Source of the DNA: Saccharopolyspora galaxeae
GTDB taxonomy: Bacteria > Actinomycetota > Actinomycetes > Mycobacteriales > Pseudonocardiaceae
Direction: 5' to 3'
Assembly: GCF_016526145.1 (NCBI RefSeq)
Contig: NZ_JADDUE010000002.1
Location: forward strand, 62,001 to 126,000
DNA: 64,000 bases
Every line of letters starts with the position of its first letter. Position 1 is the first letter of the stretch. This document shows positions 18,635 to 27,026 of this stretch, piece after piece. Position numbers and translations under genes: made by a program. Below the pieces are notes generated by a model. That model saw nothing but the letters and a program-made list of their open reading frames with translations. It made no database searches and was not told where the DNA came from.

Positions 18635-19219
18635 TCAGCTCGCGGAGTCGTCCACGAGCGTGCTGTGCGGGATGACCGCGCGCACCGTCTCGTCCAGGTT
18701 CAGCCCCAGGTCCAGGCCCGCCAGCAGCTGCGGCAGCGCGTCGCCGGGGACGCGGCGGGTGCCCGGCCAGCTCTCCGGCACCCGCTCCTGCGAGGTGCAG
18801 GCGGGCACCAGCTGGCTGCCGTCGTCCAGCTCGGCGGCGTAGACGGCGAGTTCGCCCTCGCCGTTCTCCGGGTCGTAGAGCAGCACCTCGGCGGCCAGCA
18901 CGGCGGGTGGCAGCTCGTCCTCCGGCGCCTCGCCGCCCGCGATCCGCTGCAGCACCCGTTCCAGCTCGTTGACCGGTTCCGGCAGCTCGATCGACACGTC
19001 CGACGGCTCGTACTCGTCGTTGAACTGGAAGTCCTCGTCGATCTCGCCGTCGGCGTCGATGTGGTACGCGCCGATCACGCCTTCCGGCGGCACGTCCTCC
19101 CCGGAGTCCTGGTAGCCGGGGTCGACGATGTAGAGCCAGCTGTTCGGCGTCTGCCGGGCCTGTTCCCGCATCTCGTCGGTGATCGGCGGCGGGCCGGGCT
19201 GACCGGGCTGCTCTGACAT
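18635..19219 (-). CDS. Type VII secretion system-associated protein family (SseB-like)
   Basis: A 194-residue acidic protein with no signal peptide. The block NSWLYIVDPGYQDSGEDVPP then GVIGAYHIDADGEI and FQFNDEYEPSD matches what I know as the actinobacterial 'type VII secretion system-associated protein' family; the middle (LLYDPENGEGELAVYAAE and LVPACTSQERVPE) is SseB-like. No WXG100 or Ecc gene is in this window, so the secretion link is by family only. Start ATG 19219; the upstream frame runs antisense into the PRC-barrel gene's leader. Confidence 0.6.
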   Translation of the reverse strand: MSEQPGQPGPPPITDEMREQARQTPNSWLYIVDPGYQDSGEDVPPEGVIGAYHIDADGEIDEDFQFNDEYEPSDVSIELPEPVNELERVLQRIAGGEAPEDELPPAVLAAEVLLYDPENGEGELAVYAAELDDGSQLVPACTSQERVPESWPGTRRVPGDALPQLLAGLDLGLNLDETVRAVIPHSTLVDDSAS

Positions 19220-19527
19220 GCTGGCGTCCTTCGTGGTCGGTGAGTTGCCTTCGGGCCCCGCGCTCGGGTACCCGGGAGCGTGTCAGTTCTACCCGCCCCC
19301 GCGATGCCTCCGGCGGGCGCCCCCGGGACGGTCCAGGTCGGACGGTGCGGTGCTGCGGGTCGGTGCGGATTCGCCCGTGCGGCAGGAGTTTTCCGCGCGG
19401 CGGGATCAGCCGTTCCGAGGTGCCGGTGCCGCGGCGGCGGGGGCAGACTGGGCGGGAGTGGCCGCTGCTCGGCCGGGCGGGCGCGTTCGGCGGCAGCCGG
19501 TGCGGTCGAGTTCGGGAGGCGGTCGGC

Positions 19528-19971
19528 ATGATCGGTCAGCGGGAAGCACTGCGGTTGTTCGGCTGCGAGGTGTTCGACCCGGCCGGGCAGCGGGTCGGCA
19601 TCGTCGGGCAGCTGTTCCTGGACGAAGCCACCGAGCAGCCCGCCTGGATCACCGTCCAAACCGGACTCTTCGGCACGAACGAGAGTTTCGTGCCGCTGGA
19701 CGGCGCCGCGTTCGACGGAGACACGCTGACCGTTTCGGTGCTCAAGGAGACGGTGCGGCAGGCACCGCGGGTCACCCTCGAGCAGGGCGATCTGCTGCTG
19801 GAACAGGAGCACGCGCTGTACCTGTACTACGGCCTCGAATACGGCGTCGCCCCGGCGGGCGGTGAACGGCAGGCGGACTCGGTCCCCGCGGAGGACTCCG
19901 CGGCCGAGCTGCCCGAGGAGTACGTCGAGGCGGTGCGGTTGAAGCTGCGCCGCTGGGTCGCGGCGACCTGA
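19528..19971 (+). CDS. PRC-barrel domain protein
   Basis: A 147-residue protein whose first 85 residues form a PRC-barrel-like beta domain: LFGCEVFDPAGQRVGIVGQ, ITVQTGLFGTNESFVPLDGA, and the following VTLEQGDLLLEQ. A short acidic linker and an amphipathic helix (VEAVRLKLRRWVAAT) end the protein. PRC barrels bind protein or RNA partners (RimM, photosynthetic H subunit); actinobacterial stand-alone versions are stress-associated, function uncertain. ATG 19528 has GGGAGG 8 nt upstream; upstream in-frame codons look non-coding. Confidence 0.75.
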   Translation: MIGQREALRLFGCEVFDPAGQRVGIVGQLFLDEATEQPAWITVQTGLFGTNESFVPLDGAAFDGDTLTVSVLKETVRQAPRVTLEQGDLLLEQEHALYLYYGLEYGVAPAGGERQADSVPAEDSAAELPEEYVEAVRLKLRRWVAAT

Positions 19972-20380
19972 GCGCATTCCGTTCGTGCTGCCGCGAACCT
20001 CATCGGTGCGCGGATTCCGCCCGCTCGATCGCGCGCTGTCGCGGCGGATGCGGCCGATCGAGTGAGCGATGAGCACATTATCCCCTAATTGCGGGCGCGT
20101 TTCGCGCGCAGATCCGACGCGTTGCGTGCGGCTCTCCGGCGGGCGCGGCAACGGCGTCAATTTCCAATTGAAAACGCTGCGCAAGGCCGTTCGGGTGAAA
20201 ATCGCCCGGCATGTTATCGGGTGATCCGAAAAAGATGCGGAACGCCGTTACCCTTCCGGCGCAAGTGTTTGGCGACAAGTCGCCAAACCGCCCGGTTCGC
20301 TGCATTTCCGTGCTTTCGTCGGAACAGCACCATCAGATTTCATCCGGCCCCACCCGGATGACGCTGAAGGGGAGGCAACC
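19972..20380. other. AT-richer intergenic region upstream of subtilisin gene
   Basis: 409 bp of lower GC than its surroundings, with a perfect 22-bp palindrome at 20267-20288 and a GCGCGTTTCGCGCGC inverted element near 20096-20112. No ORF longer than spurious frames is convincing. It most likely holds the protease promoter and operator. Confidence 0.5.
20267..20288. promoter_or_regulatory. Perfect palindrome, candidate operator for the S8 protease
   Basis: Arms GTTTGGCGAC and GTCGCCAAAC around a 2-nt AA centre, 92 bp before the protease start. The short centre favours a protein-binding site over an RNA hairpin. The regulator is unknown; the LuxR-type regulator just downstream is one candidate. 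Confidence 0.55.
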
Positions 20381-21574
20381 ATGTCCGAATCGCCAGTCCG
20401 GCGCCGGTGGGCGGGAGCGGGCGCGGGCCTCGCGGCCGCCGCGCTCGCGTTCGCCGGAGCTCCCGCGAGCGCCGCACCCGACCAGACCCTCGCACCGCTG
20501 ACCATGCACCCGGAAGACCAGGTGATCTCGGCGGACGGAACCGCCGACTCCTACATCGTCAACCTCGAAGACGGCCAGGACGCCGCGGCCGTCGCCGGGG
20601 AGCTCGGCGTGCGCGCCGAACACCTCTACGCGCACAGCCTGAACGGTTTCTCGGCCACGCTCAGCCCGCAGCAGCTGCAGCGCGTGCGCGAGAGCAACGA
20701 CGTCGAAGGCGTCTCGCAGAACTTCCACATCCAGACCGACCCCCAGCCCCGGGCGGAGGCCGGCTCCTGGGGCCTGGACCGGATCGACCAGCCGAACCTG
20801 CCGCTGGACGGCCAGTACGACACCAACGGCACCGGTGCGGGCGTGACCGCCTACATCATCGACACCGGGATCGCCCAGGATCACCCGGACTTCCAGGGCC
20901 GCGCATCAGTCGGCCACGACGCCACCGGCGGCGACGGCACCGACGGCAACGGCCACGGCACGCACGTCGCGGGCACCATCGGCTCCGCCACCTACGGGGT
21001 CGCCAAGCAGGCCGAGCTGGTCGGGGTGAAGGTGCTCGACGACAACGGCAGCGGCACCACCGCCGACATCGTCGCGGGCATGGACTGGGTGGCGCAGAAC
21101 GCCGACGGCCCTTCGGTGGCGAACATGTCGCTGGGCGGTGCGAAGGATCCGGCGCTGGACGAGGCGGCCACCGGGCTGGTCGATTCCGGCGTGTTCCTCG
21201 CGGTGGCGGCGGGCAACGAGTCGCAGGACGCGGAGAACACCTCGCCGGCCAGCGCGGAGGGCGTCTACACCACGGCGGCTTCGGATCGCGACGACTCCTC
21301 CGCGGAGTTCACGAACTTCGGCGCCACGGTCGAGGGCTACGCGCCCGGTGTGGACATCCTCTCGCTCGCGCCCGGCGGCGGAACGGCGACGCTCAGCGGC
21401 ACGTCGATGGCCAGCCCGCACGTGGCCGGTGTCGGCGCGCTTTTCCTGGAAGCCGATCCGGACGCCGCTCCGGCGGACGTGATCTCGGGCTTGCAGGGCA
21501 CCGCCGCGGCAGGCGTCATCAACGGGGCGCCGGAGGGTACGACCCCGGATCTGCTGCAAACCGGAGAACTGTGA
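20381..21574 (+). CDS. Secreted subtilisin-like serine protease (S8, proteinase K type)
   Basis: A 397-residue exported endopeptidase. Residues 1-32 are a signal peptide (ASAA cleavage), 55-118 an I9 propeptide ([11 protein letters not shown] to [10 protein letters not shown]), and 130-385 the catalytic domain with Asp161 (YIIDTGI), His192 (GHGTHVAGT), Asn279 (AAGNES) and Ser342 (SGTSMASPH). All catalytic positions are intact. A strong GGGGAGG site precedes ATG 20381. It ends in a terminator-like hairpin. Likely role: extracellular protein degradation. Confidence 0.95.
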   Translation: MSESPVRRRWAGAGAGLAAAALAFAGAPASAAPDQTLAPLTMHPEDQVISADGTADSYIVNLEDGQDAAAVAGELGVRAEHLYAHSLNGFSATLSPQQLQRVRESNDVEGVSQNFHIQTDPQPRAEAGSWGLDRIDQPNLPLDGQYDTNGTGAGVTAYIIDTGIAQDHPDFQGRASVGHDATGGDGTDGNGHGTHVAGTIGSATYGVAKQAELVGVKVLDDNGSGTTADIVAGMDWVAQNADGPSVANMSLGGAKDPALDEAATGLVDSGVFLAVAAGNESQDAENTSPASAEGVYTTAASDRDDSSAEFTNFGATVEGYAPGVDILSLAPGGGTATLSGTSMASPHVAGVGALFLEADPDAAPADVISGLQGTAAAGVINGAPEGTTPDLLQTGEL

Positions 21575-21591
21575 ATGTGAATCGTCACCTC

Positions 21592-21627
21592 GGCGGGCCG
21601 TTCCTCGTTGCTGAGGAAAGGCCCGCC
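21592..21627 (+). terminator. Terminator-like hairpin after S8 protease
   Basis: GGCGGGCC (21592-21599) plus TTCCTC pairs with GAGGAA plus GGCCCGCC (21620-21627), 14 bp with one G-A mismatch and a 6-nt loop, 18 nt after the stop. No U-tract. Confidence 0.7.
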
Positions 21628-21882
21628 GTGCCGTTCCCGGCGGAACCGGTGCGCCGCGCGCTGAAGCGGTGCCGGAAATGTGCCTGCGCTGCTGCATTCG
21701 GGGGATGAATTCCCGCCGCCGAACGGGGTTAGCCGAAGGTCGAACGTCGTCATCCCGCAAAAGTGGGTTCCCAGCCGGGTCTCCCGGTGCATACGTTCCC
21801 TCCCAGGAGGGGACCGGCTCGATGCTCGCAGCAACACTGGTCCAGACCGGAGTTGTCCGGGCGCGTCATGGAAGGTTGTGCC

Positions 21883-22674
21883 GTGTTGTCCGGATTCACC
21901 GAGGCGCCTGAACGCACGCCGGATCGGGCGGCCCCGCGGGTCGCCGAACAGGCCGTGCAAGCCCAGGCCGAGGCGCGCGAAGCGGTGGCCTCGGTCGCCC
22001 GGGTCGCCAAGGCGCGGTCCGGAGCGGGCGGAGTCCTGCAGGTCGTGCACGGTGCGCGCCGCGTCGGATGGGCCGCCTACGAGTTGCAGCGCAGCGCGAC
22101 AGAGCTGGTGCAGGGCGTGGCGAAACCGCCCTACGCCGCGACCGGAGCGCTGGATTCGCTGGAGTCCCGCAAGCTCGCCGAAGGCGTCGAGTACCAGGTG
22201 CTCTACGACCGGGCGGCGCTGGCGCGCCCGCCGCAGCTGGAGCTGACGGCCAAGCTGGTCTCGCTGGGCGAGCAGGCGCGGGTCGTGCACGTCGCTCCCG
22301 CGAAGATGATCCTGGTCGACAACGAGGTGGCGCTGCTGCCGCTGACCACCACCGAGCAGACCGTGGACAGCGCGGTGGTGATCCGGCACTCGGCGCTGCT
22401 GGTCGCGGTGATGCGGATCTTCGAGGACCTGTGGCGGTTCGCCGCGCCGTTCGCCTCCGGCGAGCGGGTGATCAGCGGCGACGAGCAGCCTTCCGAGGAA
22501 GAGCGCTGGATCCTGTCGCTGCTGGCCTCCGGTGCCACCGATGACACGATCGGACGGCTGATGGGCTTCAGCGCGCGCACCGCGCACCGGCGGGTGCGGG
22601 AGCTGGTCGCTCGGTTAGGGGTGGAGACGCGCTTCCAGGCCGGGATGCAGGCGGTCAAGCTCGGCTGGTTGTGA
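21883..22674 (+). CDS. LuxR-type HTH regulator with PLD-like N-terminal domain
   Basis: A 263-residue regulator. Residues 100-180 (VEYQVLYDRAALA, LVSLGEQARV, PAKMILVDNEVALLPL) resemble the phospholipase-D-like sensory domain found in Streptomyces TrmB/LuxR-type regulators, without the HKD catalytic motif. Residues 195-263 hold a LuxR helix-turn-helix (ILSLLASGATDDTIGRLMGFSARTAHR). GTG 21883 is favoured by GGAAGG 7 nt upstream; ATG 21868 is possible. It sits downstream of the S8 protease on the same strand after a hairpin, and may regulate it (inference). Confidence 0.75.
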   Translation: MLSGFTEAPERTPDRAAPRVAEQAVQAQAEAREAVASVARVAKARSGAGGVLQVVHGARRVGWAAYELQRSATELVQGVAKPPYAATGALDSLESRKLAEGVEYQVLYDRAALARPPQLELTAKLVSLGEQARVVHVAPAKMILVDNEVALLPLTTTEQTVDSAVVIRHSALLVAVMRIFEDLWRFAAPFASGERVISGDEQPSEEERWILSLLASGATDDTIGRLMGFSARTAHRRVRELVARLGVETRFQAGMQAVKLGWL

Positions 22675-22713
22675 TCTTCGGGCGGCCCGGACCGTGCGCT
22701 GCGGTGCTGCTCG

Positions 22714-22719
22714 TAAGCT
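22714..22719 (+). promoter_or_regulatory. -10 box for leaderless SCP-like gene
   Basis: TAAGCT, 6 nt before ATG 22726. Confidence 0.45.
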
Positions 22720-22725
22720 TGCGCC

Positions 22726-23127
22726 ATGCCTCCGCGTCGACGGGTCGATCCGAACGAGATGCGCGCCGCCGTGGCCGCCGTAGCGCCGTGGCTGGCGGAC
22801 CCCTGGGCCGAAGACGCGGCGCAGCGCCCGTCCCGCGCGGAAACCGCGTCCGCGGTGAAGCTGAGCCTGCGCACCCTGGAAGCCGTCGCGCCCGGCCGCA
22901 CCGTCGAGGTCCGCGTACCGCCGTTCGCGGCCGTGCAGTGCGTCGCCGGACCGGAGCACACCCGCGGCACCCCGCCGAACGTGATCGAGACGGACGCGCG
23001 CACCTGGCTGCTGCTGGCCACCGGCAGGCTGGATTTCCCGGCAGCGGTCGAATCCGGACTGGTCAGCGCCTCGGGCTCGCGGGCCGACCTGACCCCGTGG
23101 CTGCCTTTGGTCCGCGTCGAGGGCTGA
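22726..23127 (+). CDS. Sterol carrier (SCP-2-like) family protein
   Basis: A 133-residue cytoplasmic protein (N-terminal RRRVDPNEMRAAVAAVAPWL; then VKLSLRTLEAVAPGRTVEVRVPPFAAVQC; then TDARTWLLLATGRLDF). It matches the small SCP-2-like protein that sits next to purF in mycobacteria (Rv0807 as I recall). Ligand and role are unknown. It is thought to be leaderless (TAAGCT box). It converges with a MarR gene, only 6 bp between stops. Confidence 0.7.
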   Translation: MPPRRRVDPNEMRAAVAAVAPWLADPWAEDAAQRPSRAETASAVKLSLRTLEAVAPGRTVEVRVPPFAAVQCVAGPEHTRGTPPNVIETDARTWLLLATGRLDFPAAVESGLVSASGSRADLTPWLPLVRVEG

Positions 23128-23133
23128 AGTCGA

Positions 23134-23643
23134 TCAACGCTCGTAGGTGTCGGCGGCGTCGTAGGGCGAGCTGCTGACCGGCGGTTCTCCGCCCGCCTGC
23201 GTGAAGGCCGTGAGCGCGTCGACCATCCCGCGCCGCGCCGTGGCGGGCATCCGCCGCACGATCCGCGCGATCTCGGTGCGCCGGTGCTCGGTGACCTCCC
23301 GCACCACGTCGGCCCCGGCCGCGGTCACCGACACCGCGCTCTCCCGCCGCGAGGTGGGGCTGACCTGCCGGTCCACCAGGCCCGACGTGACCAGTCGGTT
23401 GATCATCCGGGTGACCGTGGACGGGTTCACGCCCAGCAGCTCGGCCACCGCCGCGTGCTTGAGCGGGCCGCGTCCGTGCAGCGCCACCAGCAGCCGGAAC
23501 TGCGGCAGCGTGAGCGAGTCGTCCACCGCGGCGATGGAGCGCGCGGAGGCGGCCACCAGCAGCCGGGATGCGGTGAGCATCGCGTCGGTGACCGCGTCGA
23601 TGTCCTCGACCGGCAGCTCGTCGTCGACGTCGGGGCGGGGCAT
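23134..23643 (-). CDS. MarR-family transcriptional regulator
   Basis: A 169-residue winged-helix regulator: dimerisation helices at both ends, HTH LKHAAVAELLGVNPSTVTRMINRLVTSGLV near residues 70-105, wing DRQVSPTSRRESAVSVT. ATG 23643 has GGAG just upstream. It is divergent from the clcA chloride transporter; a near-perfect palindrome lies at the clcA start and a TAAGAT -10 for this gene at 23696-23701, so it probably controls itself and clcA. The inducer is unknown. Confidence 0.88.
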   Translation of the reverse strand: MPRPDVDDELPVEDIDAVTDAMLTASRLLVAASARSIAAVDDSLTLPQFRLLVALHGRGPLKHAAVAELLGVNPSTVTRMINRLVTSGLVDRQVSPTSRRESAVSVTAAGADVVREVTEHRRTEIARIVRRMPATARRGMVDALTAFTQAGGEPPVSSSPYDAADTYER

Positions 23644-23719
23644 GGGCTCCGTTGTACCGGAGCCGCCGCCGGGCCGGTGCTGCCCGGTGTTCCGCATCTT
23701 ACATTTCGTGCCATGGGCA

Positions 23720-23740
23720 ACTGTTGCATCATGCAAGAGT
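23720..23740. promoter_or_regulatory. MarR-type operator overlapping the clcA start
   Basis: A perfect TTGCAT-C-ATGCAA core (23724-23736) extended by complementary ACT/AGT ends, with only one internal mismatched pair over 21 bp. It overlaps the ribosome site and the GTG start of clcA (23739), where bound repressor would block transcription. Confidence 0.7.
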
Positions 23741-25526
23741 GGTTGCGACGTACGAATCCCGCCGTCCCGCACTGCCTGACCGCCACGGAATCGGGACGTG
23801 GCTGCGGGAGCGGACGTCCGGTCTGGTCGCGCTCGCCGTGGTCATCGGCGTCGGCGCCGGACTCGGCGCGATCGTGTTCCGCTGGCTGGTGCAGTCGTTC
23901 ACCCGGCTGCTGTCCGGAACCGCCGACTACTCCGTCGCGGGCGGGGCGGCGCACCCGTGGCTGCCCGCGCTCGGGCCGTGGTTCGTGCTGTTCACACCGG
24001 TCATCGCGGGACTCGTGTACGGGCCGCTGGTGCAGCGGTTCGCGCCGGAAGCGCGCGGGCACGGGGTGCCGGAAGTGATGTACGCGGTCGCCGAGCACGG
24101 CGGCCGCATCCCGGCGAAGGTCAGCTTCGTCAAGGCGCTCGCCTCCGCGCTGTGCATCGGCTCCGGCGGCTCGGTCGGCCGCGAAGGGCCGATCGTGCAG
24201 ATCGGCTCCGCGCTCGGTTCCTCGCTCGGCCGCAGGGTGCGGCTGCCGGAGTCGCGGCTGCGGGTGCTGGTCGCCTGCGGCGCGGCAGGCGGCATCGCCG
24301 CGACCTTCAACGCGCCGCTGACCGGCCCGTTCTTCGCGATGGAGCTGATACTGAGCAGCTTCGCGGTGGACTCGTTCGCCGCCGTGGTCGTCGCCAGCGT
24401 GACCGCCAGCGTCATCGGCAGGGCCGTGCTGGGCAACGAGGCGTTCCTGGAGCTGCCGAAGCTGTCGCTGACGGGTTCGCACGAGTACCTGCTGATCGTG
24501 CTGCTGGGCGTGCTCGCGGGCGCGCTCGGGATCGGGTTCAGCCGGGTGCTGTACCTGGTCGAGGACCTCTGCGACCGGTTGTGGCGCGGGCCGGAGTGGC
24601 TGCGCCCGGCGGTCGGTGGGCTGCTGGTCGGCGGCATCCTGCTGGTGCTGCCGGAGATGTACGGCGTGGGCTACCCGGTGCTGCAGAACGCCATCGGCGG
24701 GAAGTACGCGGTCGCTTTCCTGCTGCTGCTGGTGGTCGGCAAGATGCTCGCCACGAGCCTGACGATCGGCGTCGGCGGTTCCGGCGGGGTGTTCGCGCCG
24801 TCGTTGTTCATCGGCGGCATGGCGGGCACCGCGTTCGGCGCGGTGGTGCACGAGCTGATGCCGGGCGCGACGGCGGCACCCGGTGTCTACGGGATGATCG
24901 GCATGGGGGCTGCCTTCGCCGGGGCGGCGCGGGCGCCGATCACGGCCGTGATCGTGCTGTTCGAGCTCACCGGCGAGTACTCGATCATCCTGCCGCTGAT
25001 GGCGGCGATCGTGATCGCGACGCTGGTCAGCCGCGCGATGAGCAAGGGCACGATCTACACGCTGAAGCTGCGGCGCCGCGGCGTCGACCTGGAGGCCAGC
25101 CGCGCGAACTGGCCGTTGACGAGCCGCGGCGTGCACGGGGTGGTGCAGTCGTTGCCGGAGGCGTTGCGCGCCGAAGCGGAGCTCTCCGATGCCGCGCAAC
25201 AGCTCGCGCTGTCCGGATACGGCGTGCTGCCGGTGGTCGACCCGGACGGCGAGTACCGGGGCTGCGTGACGACCCGGGCGGTCGCGCAAGCGTTGGGCGC
25301 GCAGCGGCTCGAACCGGGCGGCGAGGACCCTCGCAGGCTCACCGGTGATCTGGCCGAACTCCCACCGCTGATCACCGACCGCGCCACGCTCGCCGAGGCG
25401 CTGGACGCGCTGGCCTCGGCGCCCGGCGGCGCGCTGCCGGTGCTCGACGAGTCCGGTCGCGAACTCTCCGGCTGGCTCACGCACCGCCGAGTCCTCGGCG
25501 CCCTCCGCGAGGTCCCGGCTTCCTGA
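23739..25526 (+). CDS. ClC-family chloride/proton antiporter with CBS domains
   Basis: A 595-residue protein, 10-plus membrane segments then a cytoplasmic CBS pair. Seen: GSGGSVGREGPIVQ (the selectivity/gating-Glu loop), GPFFAMEL (the proton-Glu position), and GGSGGVFAPSLFIGG. The intact Glu residues suggest a 2Cl-/H+ exchanger, not a channel. The C-terminal part (residues 460-590) has CBS-like SGYGVLPVVDPDGEY. GTG 23739 is chosen from conservation; it lies inside the MarR-type palindrome. Role: acid or osmotic stress handling, inferred. Confidence 0.88.
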   Translation: MVATYESRRPALPDRHGIGTWLRERTSGLVALAVVIGVGAGLGAIVFRWLVQSFTRLLSGTADYSVAGGAAHPWLPALGPWFVLFTPVIAGLVYGPLVQRFAPEARGHGVPEVMYAVAEHGGRIPAKVSFVKALASALCIGSGGSVGREGPIVQIGSALGSSLGRRVRLPESRLRVLVACGAAGGIAATFNAPLTGPFFAMELILSSFAVDSFAAVVVASVTASVIGRAVLGNEAFLELPKLSLTGSHEYLLIVLLGVLAGALGIGFSRVLYLVEDLCDRLWRGPEWLRPAVGGLLVGGILLVLPEMYGVGYPVLQNAIGGKYAVAFLLLLVVGKMLATSLTIGVGGSGGVFAPSLFIGGMAGTAFGAVVHELMPGATAAPGVYGMIGMGAAFAGAARAPITAVIVLFELTGEYSIILPLMAAIVIATLVSRAMSKGTIYTLKLRRRGVDLEASRANWPLTSRGVHGVVQSLPEALRAEAELSDAAQQLALSGYGVLPVVDPDGEYRGCVTTRAVAQALGAQRLEPGGEDPRRLTGDLAELPPLITDRATLAEALDALASAPGGALPVLDESGRELSGWLTHRRVLGALREVPAS

Positions 25527-25588
25527 GCGCGCATTGGCTCGTGGTGATCACACGCTGTCCAAGAAGCACCGCGCTCGGTAATCTGATC

Positions 25589-25611
25589 TCTCCGCCGAGG
25601 ATCGGCGGAGA
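25589..25611. promoter_or_regulatory. Inverted repeat upstream of XRE gene
   Basis: TCTCCGCCGA and TCGGCGGAGA, perfect 10-bp arms with a 3-nt centre, ending 20 nt before the GTG start of the XRE gene. It could be an autoregulatory operator or a terminator for clcA; the very small centre favours the operator. Confidence 0.55.
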
Positions 25612-25631
25612 TTCGGCAGAAGAGGATCACC

Positions 25632-26627
25632 GTGTCCGAGACCTTCGGGCAGGCCCTCCGGCGGTTTCGGCTGGCCGCCGGCCTGTCCCAACCGGCTGTT
25701 GCGCGACAAGTGCACGTTGATCAGGGCAACCTGTCCCGGTACGAGAACGATCGGCAGCGCCCGTCGCCGAACACCGCGGGCCACTTGGACGAACTCCTCG
25801 GCGCGGGCGGTGAGCTGCGGAGGTTGGCCACCGGTGACATCGCGCCGGACGTGCTCACCTCGGACGACCGCGATCGCCTCGGTCGAGTGCGGGAACGTCC
25901 GCACAAGTTGGACGGTGGTGCGGTCGCCGCGCTGGCGAGCGTGCTCGCGGCACAGCGGCGCCTGGACGACACCATGGGTCCGGGACCGCTGATTCCGGCG
26001 ACGCTGGCGCAGGTCCGGATGGTCACGGACCTGGTGCGGCAGGCGACCGGACCGCATCGCGGTGCGCTCGCCGAGGTCGTTGCCGAGTGGGTGCAGTTCG
26101 CGGGGTGGCTGTACGCCGAGACTCGTCAGGACGAGGAAGCCCTGCGCTGGCTGGCCGATGCGGAACAGGCGGCTGACGAGATCGGGGACGGTGTGCTCGC
26201 TGCGCAGGCCGCGAACTTCCGCGGCTACGTCGCCCGCCAGCGAGGCAATTGGCGCGGTGTGGCCCGCTGGTTCCTGGCCGAGCACCACACGCCGGGTGCG
26301 AGCGTCCATCAACGTCTCGGAGCTGCCGCGCAGGCCGCGCACGGCGCCGGACGGCTCGGGGATCGCGACGGCGCACGACGGATGCTCGAGGTGGCCGACG
26401 GTCTGCTGGAGGAGTCGGCCCGGCATCCCGCGCCCAGAACGGCCTACTGGCTCAACCCGACTTTCCACCGGCTCAACCTCGGCTTGGCGCGCATGTCGCT
26501 GGCCTCGTACGACGTCGCGGCCGATCATCTCGAACAGGGGCTGAACGGTCTGCCCGCAGACCAGCAAGGTGCCGCGTGGACGGGCGAATACCGCAAGGCT
26601 TTCGCCGACGCGGCAGCCGCTCAATAG
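25632..26627 (+). CDS. XRE-family regulator with TPR-like C-terminal domain
   Basis: A 331-residue regulator. Residues 5-62 carry the HTH (RRFRLAAGLSQPAVARQVHVDQGNLSRYEND); residues 120-325 are helical repeats like the TPR sensor part of Streptomyces peptide- or ligand-responsive XRE proteins. GTG 25632 follows GAGGA by 6 nt and an inverted repeat. It starts a small accessory stretch of regulators and direct repeats. Ligand unknown. Confidence 0.8.
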   Translation: MSETFGQALRRFRLAAGLSQPAVARQVHVDQGNLSRYENDRQRPSPNTAGHLDELLGAGGELRRLATGDIAPDVLTSDDRDRLGRVRERPHKLDGGAVAALASVLAAQRRLDDTMGPGPLIPATLAQVRMVTDLVRQATGPHRGALAEVVAEWVQFAGWLYAETRQDEEALRWLADAEQAADEIGDGVLAAQAANFRGYVARQRGNWRGVARWFLAEHHTPGASVHQRLGAAAQAAHGAGRLGDRDGARRMLEVADGLLEESARHPAPRTAYWLNPTFHRLNLGLARMSLASYDVAADHLEQGLNGLPADQQGAAWTGEYRKAFADAAAAQ

Positions 26628-26699
26628 CTCCCGATGCGCGGTTATGCGCATGGCCGCGCAACTACTTCACTCTTCGTGATCAAGCAGCGACATTAAGTG

Positions 26700-26921
26700 C
26701 ATGCCGCAATCGCCTCCAGTGCAGAGCCGACCGCCGGGCTGTTCCCGTCTCCGGCCCGTCCTCCCCGCGGCCTGCCTGGATCGCGGGCGCGGCTACCGCT
26801 GCCCCGGTGCGTCGTGGTCCTCCCAGCGCATCGTGCCGGGGCAGTGGGTCGGCGGGGCCGGTGGTGGTGCCCCCGAACACTCCGGCCCCGCTCGGCACAC
26901 CTGCGGGAGCGACTGTCATGG
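26700..26921 (+). repeat. 222-bp direct repeat, copy A
   Basis: Matches 28273-28494 at 214 of 222 positions by direct comparison. Both copies begin at CATGCCGCAATCGC and end exactly at an ATGG. This copy lies between two XRE genes. Each copy holds a CGGGGCCGG/CCGGCCCCG hairpin (here 26852-26890 region). In the frame from ATG 26701 all differences change the amino acid, which argues against a conserved protein in that frame. Confidence 0.9.
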
Positions 26922-27026
26922 CCGCCAGCGTGGAACTGCTGGAGCGGTGGTGACCGCGGCTGGCACTCTGGGCGTGCCTCTCCGCCGGTGCGCGGCGGAC
27001 CTTTCGGTGAAGCGGGGTGTGTTCGG

